Origin: Actinomycetes bacterium | Lineage (GTDB): Bacteria > Actinomycetota > Acidimicrobiia > UBA5794 | DNA: 5,333 bases | Direction of reading: 5' to 3' | Assembly: GCA_030598305.1 (NCBI GenBank) | Contig: JAUVQC010000113.1 | Location: 1 to 5,333 of the forward strand | In this document: piece after piece, positions 1 through 5,333 of the stretch | Layout of the letters: each line of letters starts with the position of its first letter | Position numbering within the stretch: position 1 is the stretch's first letter | Made by a program: the position numbers and the translations under genes | Notes under the pieces: generated by a model | Seen by the model: the letters and a program-made list of their open reading frames with translations, nothing else | What the model was told of the DNA's origin: nothing | Database searches by the model: none

Positions 1-135
1 CGTGTCGATCGGAAGTCGACCGAGGGAGTTGCCGTCGAGGTAGATGTAGTCATCCTCTATGACGAATCGGTCCCGGAAGCCGGCGAGCGGATCCTGTTCG
101 TCCAACCGATAAGCGTGCTCGGTGAATGACTCCAC
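1..135 (-). CDS. kynU: Kynureninase, N-terminal 45 residues (gene runs off the window)
   Basis: Kynureninase is a PLP-dependent cytosolic hydrolase of tryptophan catabolism. It cleaves kynurenine to anthranilate plus alanine, or 3-hydroxykynurenine to 3-hydroxyanthranilate plus alanine. Only the first 45 codons are present. The translation reads LDEQDPLAGFRDRF at residues 11-24 and then IYLDGNSLGRLP at 31-42, the typical kynureninase N-terminus; the DGNSLG stretch is the recognisable signature. The PLP lysine and most of the fold lie outside the window. The start is taken as GTG at 135-133, because it leaves about ten residues before the conserved LDxxDPL block, as is usual. This GTG lies one base after the SAM synthetase stop (TGACGTG). 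No strong ribosome binding site precedes it, so translational coupling to the upstream gene is likely. The identification rests on a short but characteristic segment; another PLP aminotransferase-fold enzyme is less likely. Confidence 0.85.
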   Translation of the reverse strand, partial: MESFTEHAYRLDEQDPLAGFRDRFVIEDDYIYLDGNSLGRLPIDT

Positions 136-136
136 G

Positions 137-1285
137 TCAGTAGAGCTCGTACTCACCATCGATGAGGCGTTCTGTGACACCCGCCCAGTCAGCAAAGCAG
201 TCTTCGGCGATGTCGAGTACCTGAGCCTCATCCGGATTACCCGCGGCTTCGATATGGACGGCCTGGGGCTCGGTGACCGAGTGGCCGATGGAGGACAGCA
301 GCCTCATCGTTACCTCGCTTGCGCTGGTCTCAGCGATCATCCTCTGGGCGATGTCGTATCCGATGGCGTGGTACGTCTTGCCGACATGGGAAGCCGGATT
401 CTTCCCTGCGGCCGCCTCGAGGCTCATGGGCCTGTATGGCGTGATGAGTCCACCGAATCGGTTGCCTCTCCCGACCTGGCCGTCATCGCCTGCCTCGGCC
501 GACGTCCCGCTCAGGGTGAGGTATACGGAATCCTCCTGGTCGGCTTGGTTCACCTGAACGGTGACAGGCCTCTCTGCGATTGCCGAAGCGACTCGGCTCG
601 CCTCCTCCTCAACCTCGTTCACGACGGCGTTGTATTCGTCGCGGTTCGCGACATCTTCAGCGAGGACCGGGGAGGCCACGGTCACGGTGATGTCGTCCCC
701 AACGCGGGCGCCCATCACCTTGATGTCTCGTCCGATCGGCGTGGTCCTGCGATAGTCATCCGAGTTGAGATGTGTCTCGACGTCGTGAACGATCCGCTCG
801 AGGATCGATCGTGGCATGGAGACAGCAGCGAAGGACGTGTCATTCGCGAGAGGCGCAATCGTCTCAGCATGGACGACGGCAGCAAGATCAGCCGACGACT
901 GGTTGAGCCACACTTCGACATCGAATGCCTCTGGCTTCGCGTCCGGGAGCAGCTCCATCAAACGAGAGTGGTATTGAACGGCGAGCTCCTCGGGGTTGGG
1001 TGCCCAATCGAATCCGAACGTCGCCTTGCCAACGAGGACGAGTCGCGATGCTTTCGTGTGCGTTCCTCCGCCGTATCCGATGTCGACGGAGCCAGCGGCA
1101 AGTATTGCCTTGTCCACGTTGAAGTGACGTACGGCGCCGGTGTACCGCTCGTAGTCCCTGGCGAGTTGTCTCGCGAGCTCCTCTGCGAGATGGTCACAGA
1201 TGGTGTCCGGGTGACCGGTGCCCTTACGTTCGACGAACTCGATCGGTGGGGCGTACGGCGCGCGTGATGTGAGTGAGAGGTTCAG
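137..1285 (-). CDS. mat: Archaeal-type S-adenosylmethionine synthetase (methionine adenosyltransferase), probable CTG start
   Basis: The enzyme makes S-adenosylmethionine from methionine and ATP in the cytosol. The protein belongs to the archaeal-type family (PF01941/COG1812), not the common bacterial MetK family. Counting from the proposed CTG start, it has the signature FVERKGTGHPDTICD at 17-31, HFNVDKAIL at 54-62, a glycine-rich GYGGGTHTK segment near 70-78, LANDTSF at 146-152, TSAEAGDDGQVGRGNR at 261-276 and LITPYRPMSLEAAAGKNP at 280-297. The resulting 382 residues are close to the roughly 400 usual for archaeal enzymes. The first ATG/GTG/TTG in frame is GTG at 1117, but starting there would remove the GHPD substrate-binding motif. 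The frame stays open upstream, and CTG at 1285-1283 follows an AGGA by five bases, so it is chosen here. A one-base error or mutation after the out-of-frame ATG at 1290 is the alternative. The stop lies one base before kynU. The product call is very sure; the start is not. Confidence 0.9.
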   Translation of the reverse strand: MNLSLTSRAPYAPPIEFVERKGTGHPDTICDHLAEELARQLARDYERYTGAVRHFNVDKAILAAGSVDIGYGGGTHTKASRLVLVGKATFGFDWAPNPEELAVQYHSRLMELLPDAKPEAFDVEVWLNQSSADLAAVVHAETIAPLANDTSFAAVSMPRSILERIVHDVETHLNSDDYRRTTPIGRDIKVMGARVGDDITVTVASPVLAEDVANRDEYNAVVNEVEEEASRVASAIAERPVTVQVNQADQEDSVYLTLSGTSAEAGDDGQVGRGNRFGGLITPYRPMSLEAAAGKNPASHVGKTYHAIGYDIAQRMIAETSASEVTMRLLSSIGHSVTEPQAVHIEAAGNPDEAQVLDIAEDCFADWAGVTERLIDGEYELY

Positions 1286-1294
1286 TGCATTCCT
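1283..1294 (-). promoter_or_regulatory. Ribosome binding site and non-canonical CTG start of the SAM synthetase
   Basis: Read on the minus strand, AGGA (1294-1291) is followed by ATGCA and then CTG (1285-1283), a normal Shine-Dalgarno spacing for a CTG start. The ATG inside the spacer is out of frame and gives only Met-His before TGA at 1284-1282; that stop overlaps the CTG. I read the frame back to about 1406 and found no ATG, GTG or TTG and no stop. The site therefore decides the start, unless a one-base indel has displaced the ATG from the frame. Confidence 0.45.
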
Positions 1295-1344
1295 GTGATC
1301 TCGATAGAGGGAGACTAGGCGTTCGGCGGTTGCCAGCAGGCGAG

Positions 1345-1923
1345 CTACCAGCCGTTCCGGTGCACGACGGTGTCGTGTGATGTTCGCCCGCGCGAGAGGC
1401 TTCCTGACCGGCGATCGGGCGCAGGGTGGCCAATCGTGACGACGCCTGCGACCAGGATGTCAGCGGGAATGCCAAGGACCGAACGCAGGTCATCGAGTGA
1501 GTGTGTTCCGAGGAAACCCGCAGCGAGGCCCTCATCAACCGCTGCGTACAGGATCGCCATCATTGATGCCCCTGCATCGATCCACCAGTAGGGAACTTCC
1601 CAGTCCTGGGTGCCACCCTTGTCTGGTACGTCATACCGATCGACATAGGCCTGCCTGTCAGCGCAGATGACAATGTGGACGGGAGCCTTCGAGATCCATG
1701 GGTCGAAGCCCTGTTGCACGTACGCATCTTCACCTGCTGCTTTCGCGACCGCCATACGTGCATCGGCATCGGTGACAATCACGAACCGCTGGCCCTGGCT
1801 GAACCCGGCCGATGGTGCACGCACACCCGCATCAACGATCCTATTGATCGCTTCGGCCTCAACGGGCTCATCGGTGTAGTTGCGAACCATGCGGCGCCTG
1901 TGTTGGACGTCGCTCAGTTCCAT
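1345..1923 (-). CDS. Nitroreductase-family FMN-dependent oxidoreductase
   Basis: This 192-residue protein has the nitroreductase fold. Such enzymes bind FMN, usually as homodimers, and use NAD(P)H to reduce nitroaromatics, quinones, flavins or pathway-specific substrates. The N-terminal RRRMVRNYTDEPV at 9-21 is the family's phosphate-binding arginine region, followed by a helix and APSAGFSQGQ at 36-45, which lies at the FMN site. A PYWWIDAGASMMAILYAA helix spans 111-128, GLAAGFLGTH 132-141, and the C-terminal VTIGHPAPDRR at 162-172 is typical of the family. The tail ends with a basic segment containing VVHRNGW, as in actinobacterial relatives. The length is normal for small members. The ATG at 1923 sits one base after the pntB stop (TGACATG) without a good ribosome binding site, so it is probably translated by coupling to pntB. 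The substrate cannot be read from the sequence; family membership is secure. Confidence 0.88.
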   Translation of the reverse strand: MELSDVQHRRRMVRNYTDEPVEAEAINRIVDAGVRAPSAGFSQGQRFVIVTDADARMAVAKAAGEDAYVQQGFDPWISKAPVHIVICADRQAYVDRYDVPDKGGTQDWEVPYWWIDAGASMMAILYAAVDEGLAAGFLGTHSLDDLRSVLGIPADILVAGVVTIGHPAPDRRSGSLSRGRTSHDTVVHRNGW

Positions 1924-1924
1924 G

Positions 1925-3292
1925 TCAGAGCGCTTCGACCGCAGTCAGAGCATCCTCGAGGGCTTGTTTGGCATCCCCGAAGAACATGAGCGTCGTGTCC
2001 TCGTAGAACAACGGATTGTCGATGCCGGCAAAACCAGGGGAGAGGCTTCGCTTGACCACGATGGTTGTCTTGGCTTCGTCCACATCAAGGATGGGCATTC
2101 CGTAAATAGGACTGTCCGGGTCCGTCTTTGCCGATGGGTTCACCACATCGTTCGCACCGACGATGAGGACCACGTCAGTTTGCGGGAACTTCGGATTCGA
2201 CTGTTCGAGGTCAAGCAGCAGATCGTAGGAGACGTCTGCCTCAGCAAGTAGCACGTTCATATGCCCGGGCATACGGCCTGCTACCGGATGTATCGCGTAG
2301 GTGACCTCAATGCCTCTATCCTCAAGGGCGTTGGCAAGGTCCTTCACCGCGTGCTGAGCCTGAGCAACGGCAAGGCCGTATCCGGGAACGATCATCACGC
2401 GTTGGGCATAGGCAAGGGCGATCGCGGCGTCGTCCGCGTTTGCACGGTTCACGGGTTTGGTACCGATGTCCTCCGCGGTTGCTCCTCCTCCGAATTGGGA
2501 GAAAAGGATGCTCGGAATCGAGCGGTTCATTGCAACAGCCATTTCCAGTGTGAGGATCAATCCTGCTGCGCCGACGAGCGCGCCACCGACGATGAGTGCC
2601 TGGTTACCGATAACGAATCCCGCCATCGCTGCGGCGATGCCAGAGAACGAGTTGAGCAGAGAGATCACGACCGGCATGTCCGCACCGCCAATAGGCAGAA
2701 CGGCCGTGATACCCAGGACGAGAGCGAGTGCGGTTGCGACCCAGAACCCGACCGTGGAATCAGCGAAGATGCCATAGCCAGCGGCTCCCACAGCGATCAA
2801 TGCGATTACTCCGTTCGTGGCAGTCCCACCGGGGAGGAAGACCTGCTTGGAGGGAACGATGCCCTGGAGCTTGCCGAAGGCAATGAAGGACCCAGTGAGT
2901 GTGATTGCACCGATGATGAGAGACAAAGACGTTGTGACGGCTGTCTCGGTCGGCATCACGGCACTCGTTGCAACGACCGCCGCAGCTGCCACCAGCGCCG
3001 ACGATCCACCTCCGAAACCGTTGAATGCTGCAACCAGTTGCGGCATATCGGTCATCTGGACTCGGATGGCAAGTAATGCGCCGATGCCACCTCCGACGAC
3101 GACACCCGCAAAGACAATGCCCCAGACGACCCTCGTATCGAGGCCGAGTTGTTCGATGACAACCACGACGATGGCAACGAGCATGCCGATGGCTGCGATA
3201 CGGTTGCCGCGACGTGCGGTCCGTGGTGAGGTCAGCCCCTTGAGGCCGACGATGAAAAGGACGCCTGCGGCGAGGTAAGCAAGTTCGATCAT
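1925..3292 (-). CDS. pntB: NAD(P) transhydrogenase subunit beta
   Basis: PntB carries most of the membrane domain (dII) and the NADP(H)-binding domain (dIII) of the proton-translocating transhydrogenase, which uses the proton gradient to drive hydride transfer from NADH to NADP+. In this 455-residue protein, hydrophobic membrane segments fill roughly residues 1-255. The dIII domain follows from about 290, with VPGYGLAVAQAQHAV at 302-316 (NADP-binding glycine motif), HPVAGRMPGHMNVLLAEADV at 335-354, GANDVVNPSAKTDPDSPIYG at 379-398 and KRSLSPGFAG near 414-423. All of these are hallmark PntB blocks. Length is normal. The position matching proton-transfer His91 of the E. coli beta subunit is Asn91, in the segment FNGFGGGSSALVA; Asn occurs here in other multi-subunit transhydrogenases too. 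The ATG at 3292 overlaps the pntAB stop as ATGA, indicating a coupled operon. No other function is plausible. Confidence 0.98.
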   Translation of the reverse strand: MIELAYLAAGVLFIVGLKGLTSPRTARRGNRIAAIGMLVAIVVVVIEQLGLDTRVVWGIVFAGVVVGGGIGALLAIRVQMTDMPQLVAAFNGFGGGSSALVAAAAVVATSAVMPTETAVTTSLSLIIGAITLTGSFIAFGKLQGIVPSKQVFLPGGTATNGVIALIAVGAAGYGIFADSTVGFWVATALALVLGITAVLPIGGADMPVVISLLNSFSGIAAAMAGFVIGNQALIVGGALVGAAGLILTLEMAVAMNRSIPSILFSQFGGGATAEDIGTKPVNRANADDAAIALAYAQRVMIVPGYGLAVAQAQHAVKDLANALEDRGIEVTYAIHPVAGRMPGHMNVLLAEADVSYDLLLDLEQSNPKFPQTDVVLIVGANDVVNPSAKTDPDSPIYGMPILDVDEAKTTIVVKRSLSPGFAGIDNPLFYEDTTLMFFGDAKQALEDALTAVEAL

Positions 3293-3585
3293 GAGCGCTT
3301 ACTCGGGATCTTCTTGAACATCTCGAGCATGCGGTCGGTCACCATGAAGCCACCAACGACATTGATCATGGCGAATGTCACAGCGAGAAAGCCGAGTACG
3401 GCTGCGAGGGTTCCTCCGCCGTTGGACGCGACGATGATCGCACCAACGATCGTGATGCCCGACACGGCATTTGCGCCAGACATCAGAGGCGTATGAAGGG
3501 TGCGCGGCACCTTTGCGATGACCTCGAACCCGACGAATGCCGCCAGGACGAAGACAACGATGCCTGCGATGAACTCGGCGCTCAT
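3289..3585 (-). CDS. pntAB: NAD(P) transhydrogenase subunit alpha part 2 (membrane domain)
   Basis: This 98-residue subunit supplies the alpha-side membrane helices of the transhydrogenase in organisms where the alpha chain is split into two genes. Three membrane segments are visible, at about 6-23, 42-54 and 58-79. The conserved block KVPRTLHTPLMSGANAVSGI at 25-44 lies between the first and second helices, and VVGGFMVTDRMLEMFKK near 76-92 closes the protein. Residue 42 is Ser; this is the position occupied by a functional His in the Thermus alpha2 subunit, as I recall the alignment. The ATG at 3585 overlaps the pntAA stop (ATGA), and a GAGG seven bases upstream is a fair ribosome binding site. 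The stop in turn overlaps the pntB start. Length and motifs fit the family fully. Confidence 0.97.
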   Translation of the reverse strand: MSAEFIAGIVVFVLAAFVGFEVIAKVPRTLHTPLMSGANAVSGITIVGAIIVASNGGGTLAAVLGFLAVTFAMINVVGGFMVTDRMLEMFKKIPSKRS

Positions 3586-4727
3586 TCGGAGGCCTCGCTT
3601 TCACGTGGTTCGAATTCGGTTGTATCCATTGGTTCGGGAGGTGGTGTTTGCTTCGGTGCAACGATTGCCGGGCCGACGACCGCGTCTTCGGGGTCGACGG
3701 TCATGACCCCCTCGTCCACCATTCGCTTGACGAGCTCAAGCACGTTTCGCCCGAACATCCGACTCGTGTCTGTCGCGACCCGGGACGCCAGATCACTCGG
3801 GCCCAGGATGGTCACGCCGGATACCTCCACACGTTCATCGGGCAGTGATCCTTCGACGTTTCCGCCCGAGGATGCGGCCATGTCGATGATGATCGACCCC
3901 GGGTTCATCGCGGCGACCATCGAGGCGTCGATGAGCCTCGGTGCCTTGCGTCCGGGAACCTGAGCGGTTGTGATGATGAGGTCGGCGGCCGCAACAGCTT
4001 CCGCCAGTGCAGCCTTCTGCCTGGTCTCGGTCTCTTCGTCGACGGCACGGGCGTAGCCACCTTCATCCATCTTCTGGGTTGGCGCTTCGATGAAGCGACC
4101 GCCGAGTGACTCGACCTGTTCTTTGGTCTCGGGCCTGATGTCGTATGCATAGACCACAGCGCCGAGACGCTTGGCTGTAGCGATCGCCTGGAGCCCTGCG
4201 ACGCCAACGCCGAGGATGAGCACGTTCGCGGGTGGGATCGTGCCAGCGGCGGTAACGAGCATCGGCATGAACTTCGGGAGTTCTGTGACGCCCAGGAGGA
4301 GGGCTGCGTATCCCGCAGCGTTCGCCTGGCTGGAGAGGGCGTCCATCGCCTGGGCAATCGTGGTTCGGGGAACCATCTCCATGGAGATCGTGGTCACACC
4401 GCTCTCACCCCAGGTGGCATAGAGGTCACTGTTCGCTGCCGGATCGACGAGACCGATGATGACACCCGATGGTGCAAGTATCGCTCGGTCGCCATCGCCC
4501 GGTGGCGTGATCCTGACGAGGAGGTCGATCGGTTCACCGTCGGCGAGGCTTTGGACGACGTTGGCCCCGACTTCAGCGAATGCGCTGTCCGGGTATCCAG
4601 CCGACGTGCCAGCTCCACTCTCGATCGAGACGGTGAATCCGAGGTCGGTGAACGATGCGATCGATGCCGGAGCTATGGCGACGCGCTTCTCGTTCTTTGC
4701 TTGTTCATTGGGGATTCCGAGTTTCAT
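3582..4727 (-). CDS. pntAA: NAD(P) transhydrogenase subunit alpha part 1 (NAD(H)-binding domain)
   Basis: PntAA is the cytosol-facing, NAD(H)-binding domain I of the proton-translocating transhydrogenase and resembles alanine dehydrogenase. The 381 residues begin MKLGIPNEQAKNEKRVAIAP, the usual start of the family. The RQD-loop region PRTTIAQAMDALSSQANAAG (120-139) keeps the equivalents of the Rhodospirillum Arg127, Gln132, Asp135 and Ser138, as R121, Q126, D129 and S132. The Rossmann motif GVGVAGLQAIATAKRLGA lies at 173-190, followed by the acidic and basic pocket YDIRPETKEQVESLGGRF near 195-212. TTAQVPGRKAP and MNPGSIIIDMA follow. The last 25 or so residues form a Pro/Glu-rich acidic tail that replaces the membrane helices found in fused alpha chains. 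The ATG at 4727 has no clear ribosome binding site. It is the first gene after a 63-base gap, so it probably heads the pnt operon. Alanine dehydrogenase is excluded by the context and the RQD loop. Confidence 0.97.
   Translation of the reverse strand: MKLGIPNEQAKNEKRVAIAPASIASFTDLGFTVSIESGAGTSAGYPDSAFAEVGANVVQSLADGEPIDLLVRITPPGDGDRAILAPSGVIIGLVDPAANSDLYATWGESGVTTISMEMVPRTTIAQAMDALSSQANAAGYAALLLGVTELPKFMPMLVTAAGTIPPANVLILGVGVAGLQAIATAKRLGAVVYAYDIRPETKEQVESLGGRFIEAPTQKMDEGGYARAVDEETETRQKAALAEAVAAADLIITTAQVPGRKAPRLIDASMVAAMNPGSIIIDMAASSGGNVEGSLPDERVEVSGVTILGPSDLASRVATDTSRMFGRNVLELVKRMVDEGVMTVDPEDAVVGPAIVAPKQTPPPEPMDTTEFEPRESEASE
3593..3596 (-). promoter_or_regulatory. Ribosome binding site of pntAB
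   Basis: Minus-strand GAGG lies seven bases before the pntAB ATG, inside the last codons of pntAA. It supports re-initiation at the ATGA overlap rather than a start further inside the gene. Confidence 0.5.
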
Positions 4728-4790
4728 CGTTCGAAACGGTAACTACCACAGTGCGCAATCGCACACCACGGGGGGTATTGCTGTCGGAAG
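4728..4790 (-). promoter_or_regulatory. Leader before pntAA with a candidate operator palindrome
   Basis: This 63-base gap separates the aldolase stop from the pntAA start. Plus-strand 4751-4764 reads GTGCG-CAAT-CGCAC, a perfect 5-bp inverted repeat. It is flanked by direct repeats of ACCAC at 4745-4749 and 4765-4769, which begin exactly 20 bases apart, about two helical turns. On the minus strand a weak -10-like TAGTTA lies at 4745-4740, 12 bases before the pntAA ATG, without a convincing -35 element. No T-run follows the palindrome, so it does not look like an intrinsic terminator. A regulator-binding site or short-leader promoter is possible, but read-through from the aldolase gene is not excluded. 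Confidence 0.3.
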
Positions 4791-5333
4791 TCAGAAGGCG
4801 GCGCGGATTTCGTCCTCTGCGTCGCTGCTCAAGGGTTGGAGGGGCAGCCGGCTTCGACCGGGTTGCATGCCTGCCAGGGAGGCTGCAAACTTGGTTCCGG
4901 GTACGCCGTGGGGTTCGACGATGGATACGAGTTCTATCAGGGCCTCTTGGGCTGACCAATCACCGGACACCGCACCATCGGCAAGCGCCCATGCATAGTT
5001 GGAGCTCGCCGTGATGGCACCAACGGCTCCCCGGGCGGCGCTCTGCGCGAGAGCTCGGGAACTCCCTGCATACACGATGAATCCATCAGACAGAACTGTC
5101 GCGAGGTTGTCCAGACGTTCGACGTCACCGCCACTGTCCTTCATACCCGCGATGTTCCCATGAGAGGCGAGTGTCAGGATCGCATGGATTGGAAGCTCGT
5201 ACCCGGTGACCGGCGGCACGGTGTAGAGGAACACGGGGAGTGGGGACGAGTCGGCCGTGCGCATGTAGTACTCCGCAATGGGCTGTACCCGATTGCGCAC
5301 GAGGGTGCCAGGCGTGACGACCAGGACTGCATC
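4791..5333 (-). CDS. DapA-family class I aldolase, C-terminal 180 residues (possible 4-hydroxy-2-oxoglutarate aldolase)
   Basis: The protein belongs to the dihydrodipicolinate synthase/N-acetylneuraminate lyase family of TIM-barrel, Schiff-base aldolases, which act on pyruvate or related 2-oxo acids. The 5' part lies outside the window; the frame is open to its edge. Counting from that edge, the visible strand AVLVVTPGT is at 2-10, LPVFLYTVPPVTG at 32-44 with the catalytic tyrosine, and IAGMKDSGGD at 61-70 with the Schiff-base lysine. The C-terminus, with PGTKFAASLAGM and RLPLQPLSSDAEDEIRAAF, resembles 4-hydroxy-2-oxoglutarate aldolases more than true DapA. The arginine that follows YNVP in DapA (the PSRTG segment) is Val here, and the tyrosine pair after VTP is replaced by Gly-Thr, so lysine biosynthesis is unlikely. 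The last codon is followed by TGA at 4793-4791. Whether it shares a transcript with pnt is open. Family is sure, substrate is not. Confidence 0.9.
   Translation of the reverse strand, partial: DAVLVVTPGTLVRNRVQPIAEYYMRTADSSPLPVFLYTVPPVTGYELPIHAILTLASHGNIAGMKDSGGDVERLDNLATVLSDGFIVYAGSSRALAQSAARGAVGAITASSNYAWALADGAVSGDWSAQEALIELVSIVEPHGVPGTKFAASLAGMQPGRSRLPLQPLSSDAEDEIRAAF

Noticed and set aside
137..1117. SAM synthetase starting at GTG 1117 (326 residues)
   Set aside because: This start would drop the GHPDTICD substrate-binding signature that is encoded in the same open frame just upstream.
122..1267. A long open frame of 381 codons on the plus strand, covering almost the whole SAM synthetase gene
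   Set aside because: Its translation shows no recognisable family motif, and it is antisense to a gene with unmistakable motifs. High GC content readily produces such mirror frames.
1286..1344. Promoter or terminator between the nitroreductase and SAM synthetase genes
   Set aside because: The 59-base gap holds a ribosome-binding-like AGGA but no convincing -35/-10 pair and no stable hairpin with a T-tract.
2261..3076. A 271-codon plus-strand open frame inside pntB
   Set aside because: Its composition is very rich in Cys, Arg and Asp without domain features, and the opposite strand encodes a complete, conserved PntB.
4751..4790. Intrinsic terminator after the aldolase gene
   Set aside because: The stem is only 5 bp, and no T-run follows it in the direction of transcription.
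4751..5300. The 11-base sequence GTGCGCAATCG occurs at 4751-4761 (plus) and again inverted at 5300-5290 (minus)
   Set aside because: The second copy lies inside aldolase coding sequence (Val-Arg-Asn-Arg) with no flanking similarity, so it is most likely chance.

Overview
The window is a tightly packed, moderately to highly GC-rich bacterial segment. All seven recognisable genes lie on the minus strand, so transcription runs from high to low coordinates. Split three-subunit transhydrogenase genes, the style of the nitroreductase, frequent GTG starts and near-zero spacing suggest an actinobacterium or a relative, perhaps acidimicrobial. That placement is an inference from protein style, not from a marker gene.

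Layout in transcription order. (1) 5333-4791: 3'-terminal 180 codons of a dihydrodipicolinate synthase-family (class I, Schiff-base) aldolase, closest in my reading to 4-hydroxy-2-oxoglutarate aldolases. (2) 4790-4728: a short gap with a palindrome flanked by direct repeats, the only plausible promoter or operator site seen. (3) 4727-1925: pntAA-pntAB-pntB, joined by two ATGA overlaps and encoding the proton-translocating NAD(P) transhydrogenase. (4) 1923-1345: a small FMN nitroreductase-family protein starting one base after the pntB stop. (5) 1285-137: an archaeal-type S-adenosylmethionine synthetase whose N-terminus extends well upstream of the first canonical start codon, so it needs a CTG start or contains a small frameshift. 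(6) 135-1: the first 45 codons of kynureninase, one base after the SAM synthetase stop.

How the genes may work together: transhydrogenase uses the proton gradient to make NADPH, the flavin enzyme could consume NAD(P)H, the SAM synthetase supplies methyl donor, and kynureninase makes anthranilate or 3-hydroxyanthranilate from tryptophan breakdown. The two stop-C-start junctions (TGACATG and TGACGTG) suggest that the nitroreductase is translationally coupled to pntB and kynureninase to the SAM synthetase. A shared pathway is a hypothesis only.

There is no tRNA, rRNA, CRISPR array, insertion sequence or clear terminator. No stretch over 100 bases lacks a gene. The most notable points are the archaeal-type SAM synthetase with its non-canonical start, its coupling to kynureninase, and a transhydrogenase lacking histidine at both positions linked to proton transfer in characterised enzymes.
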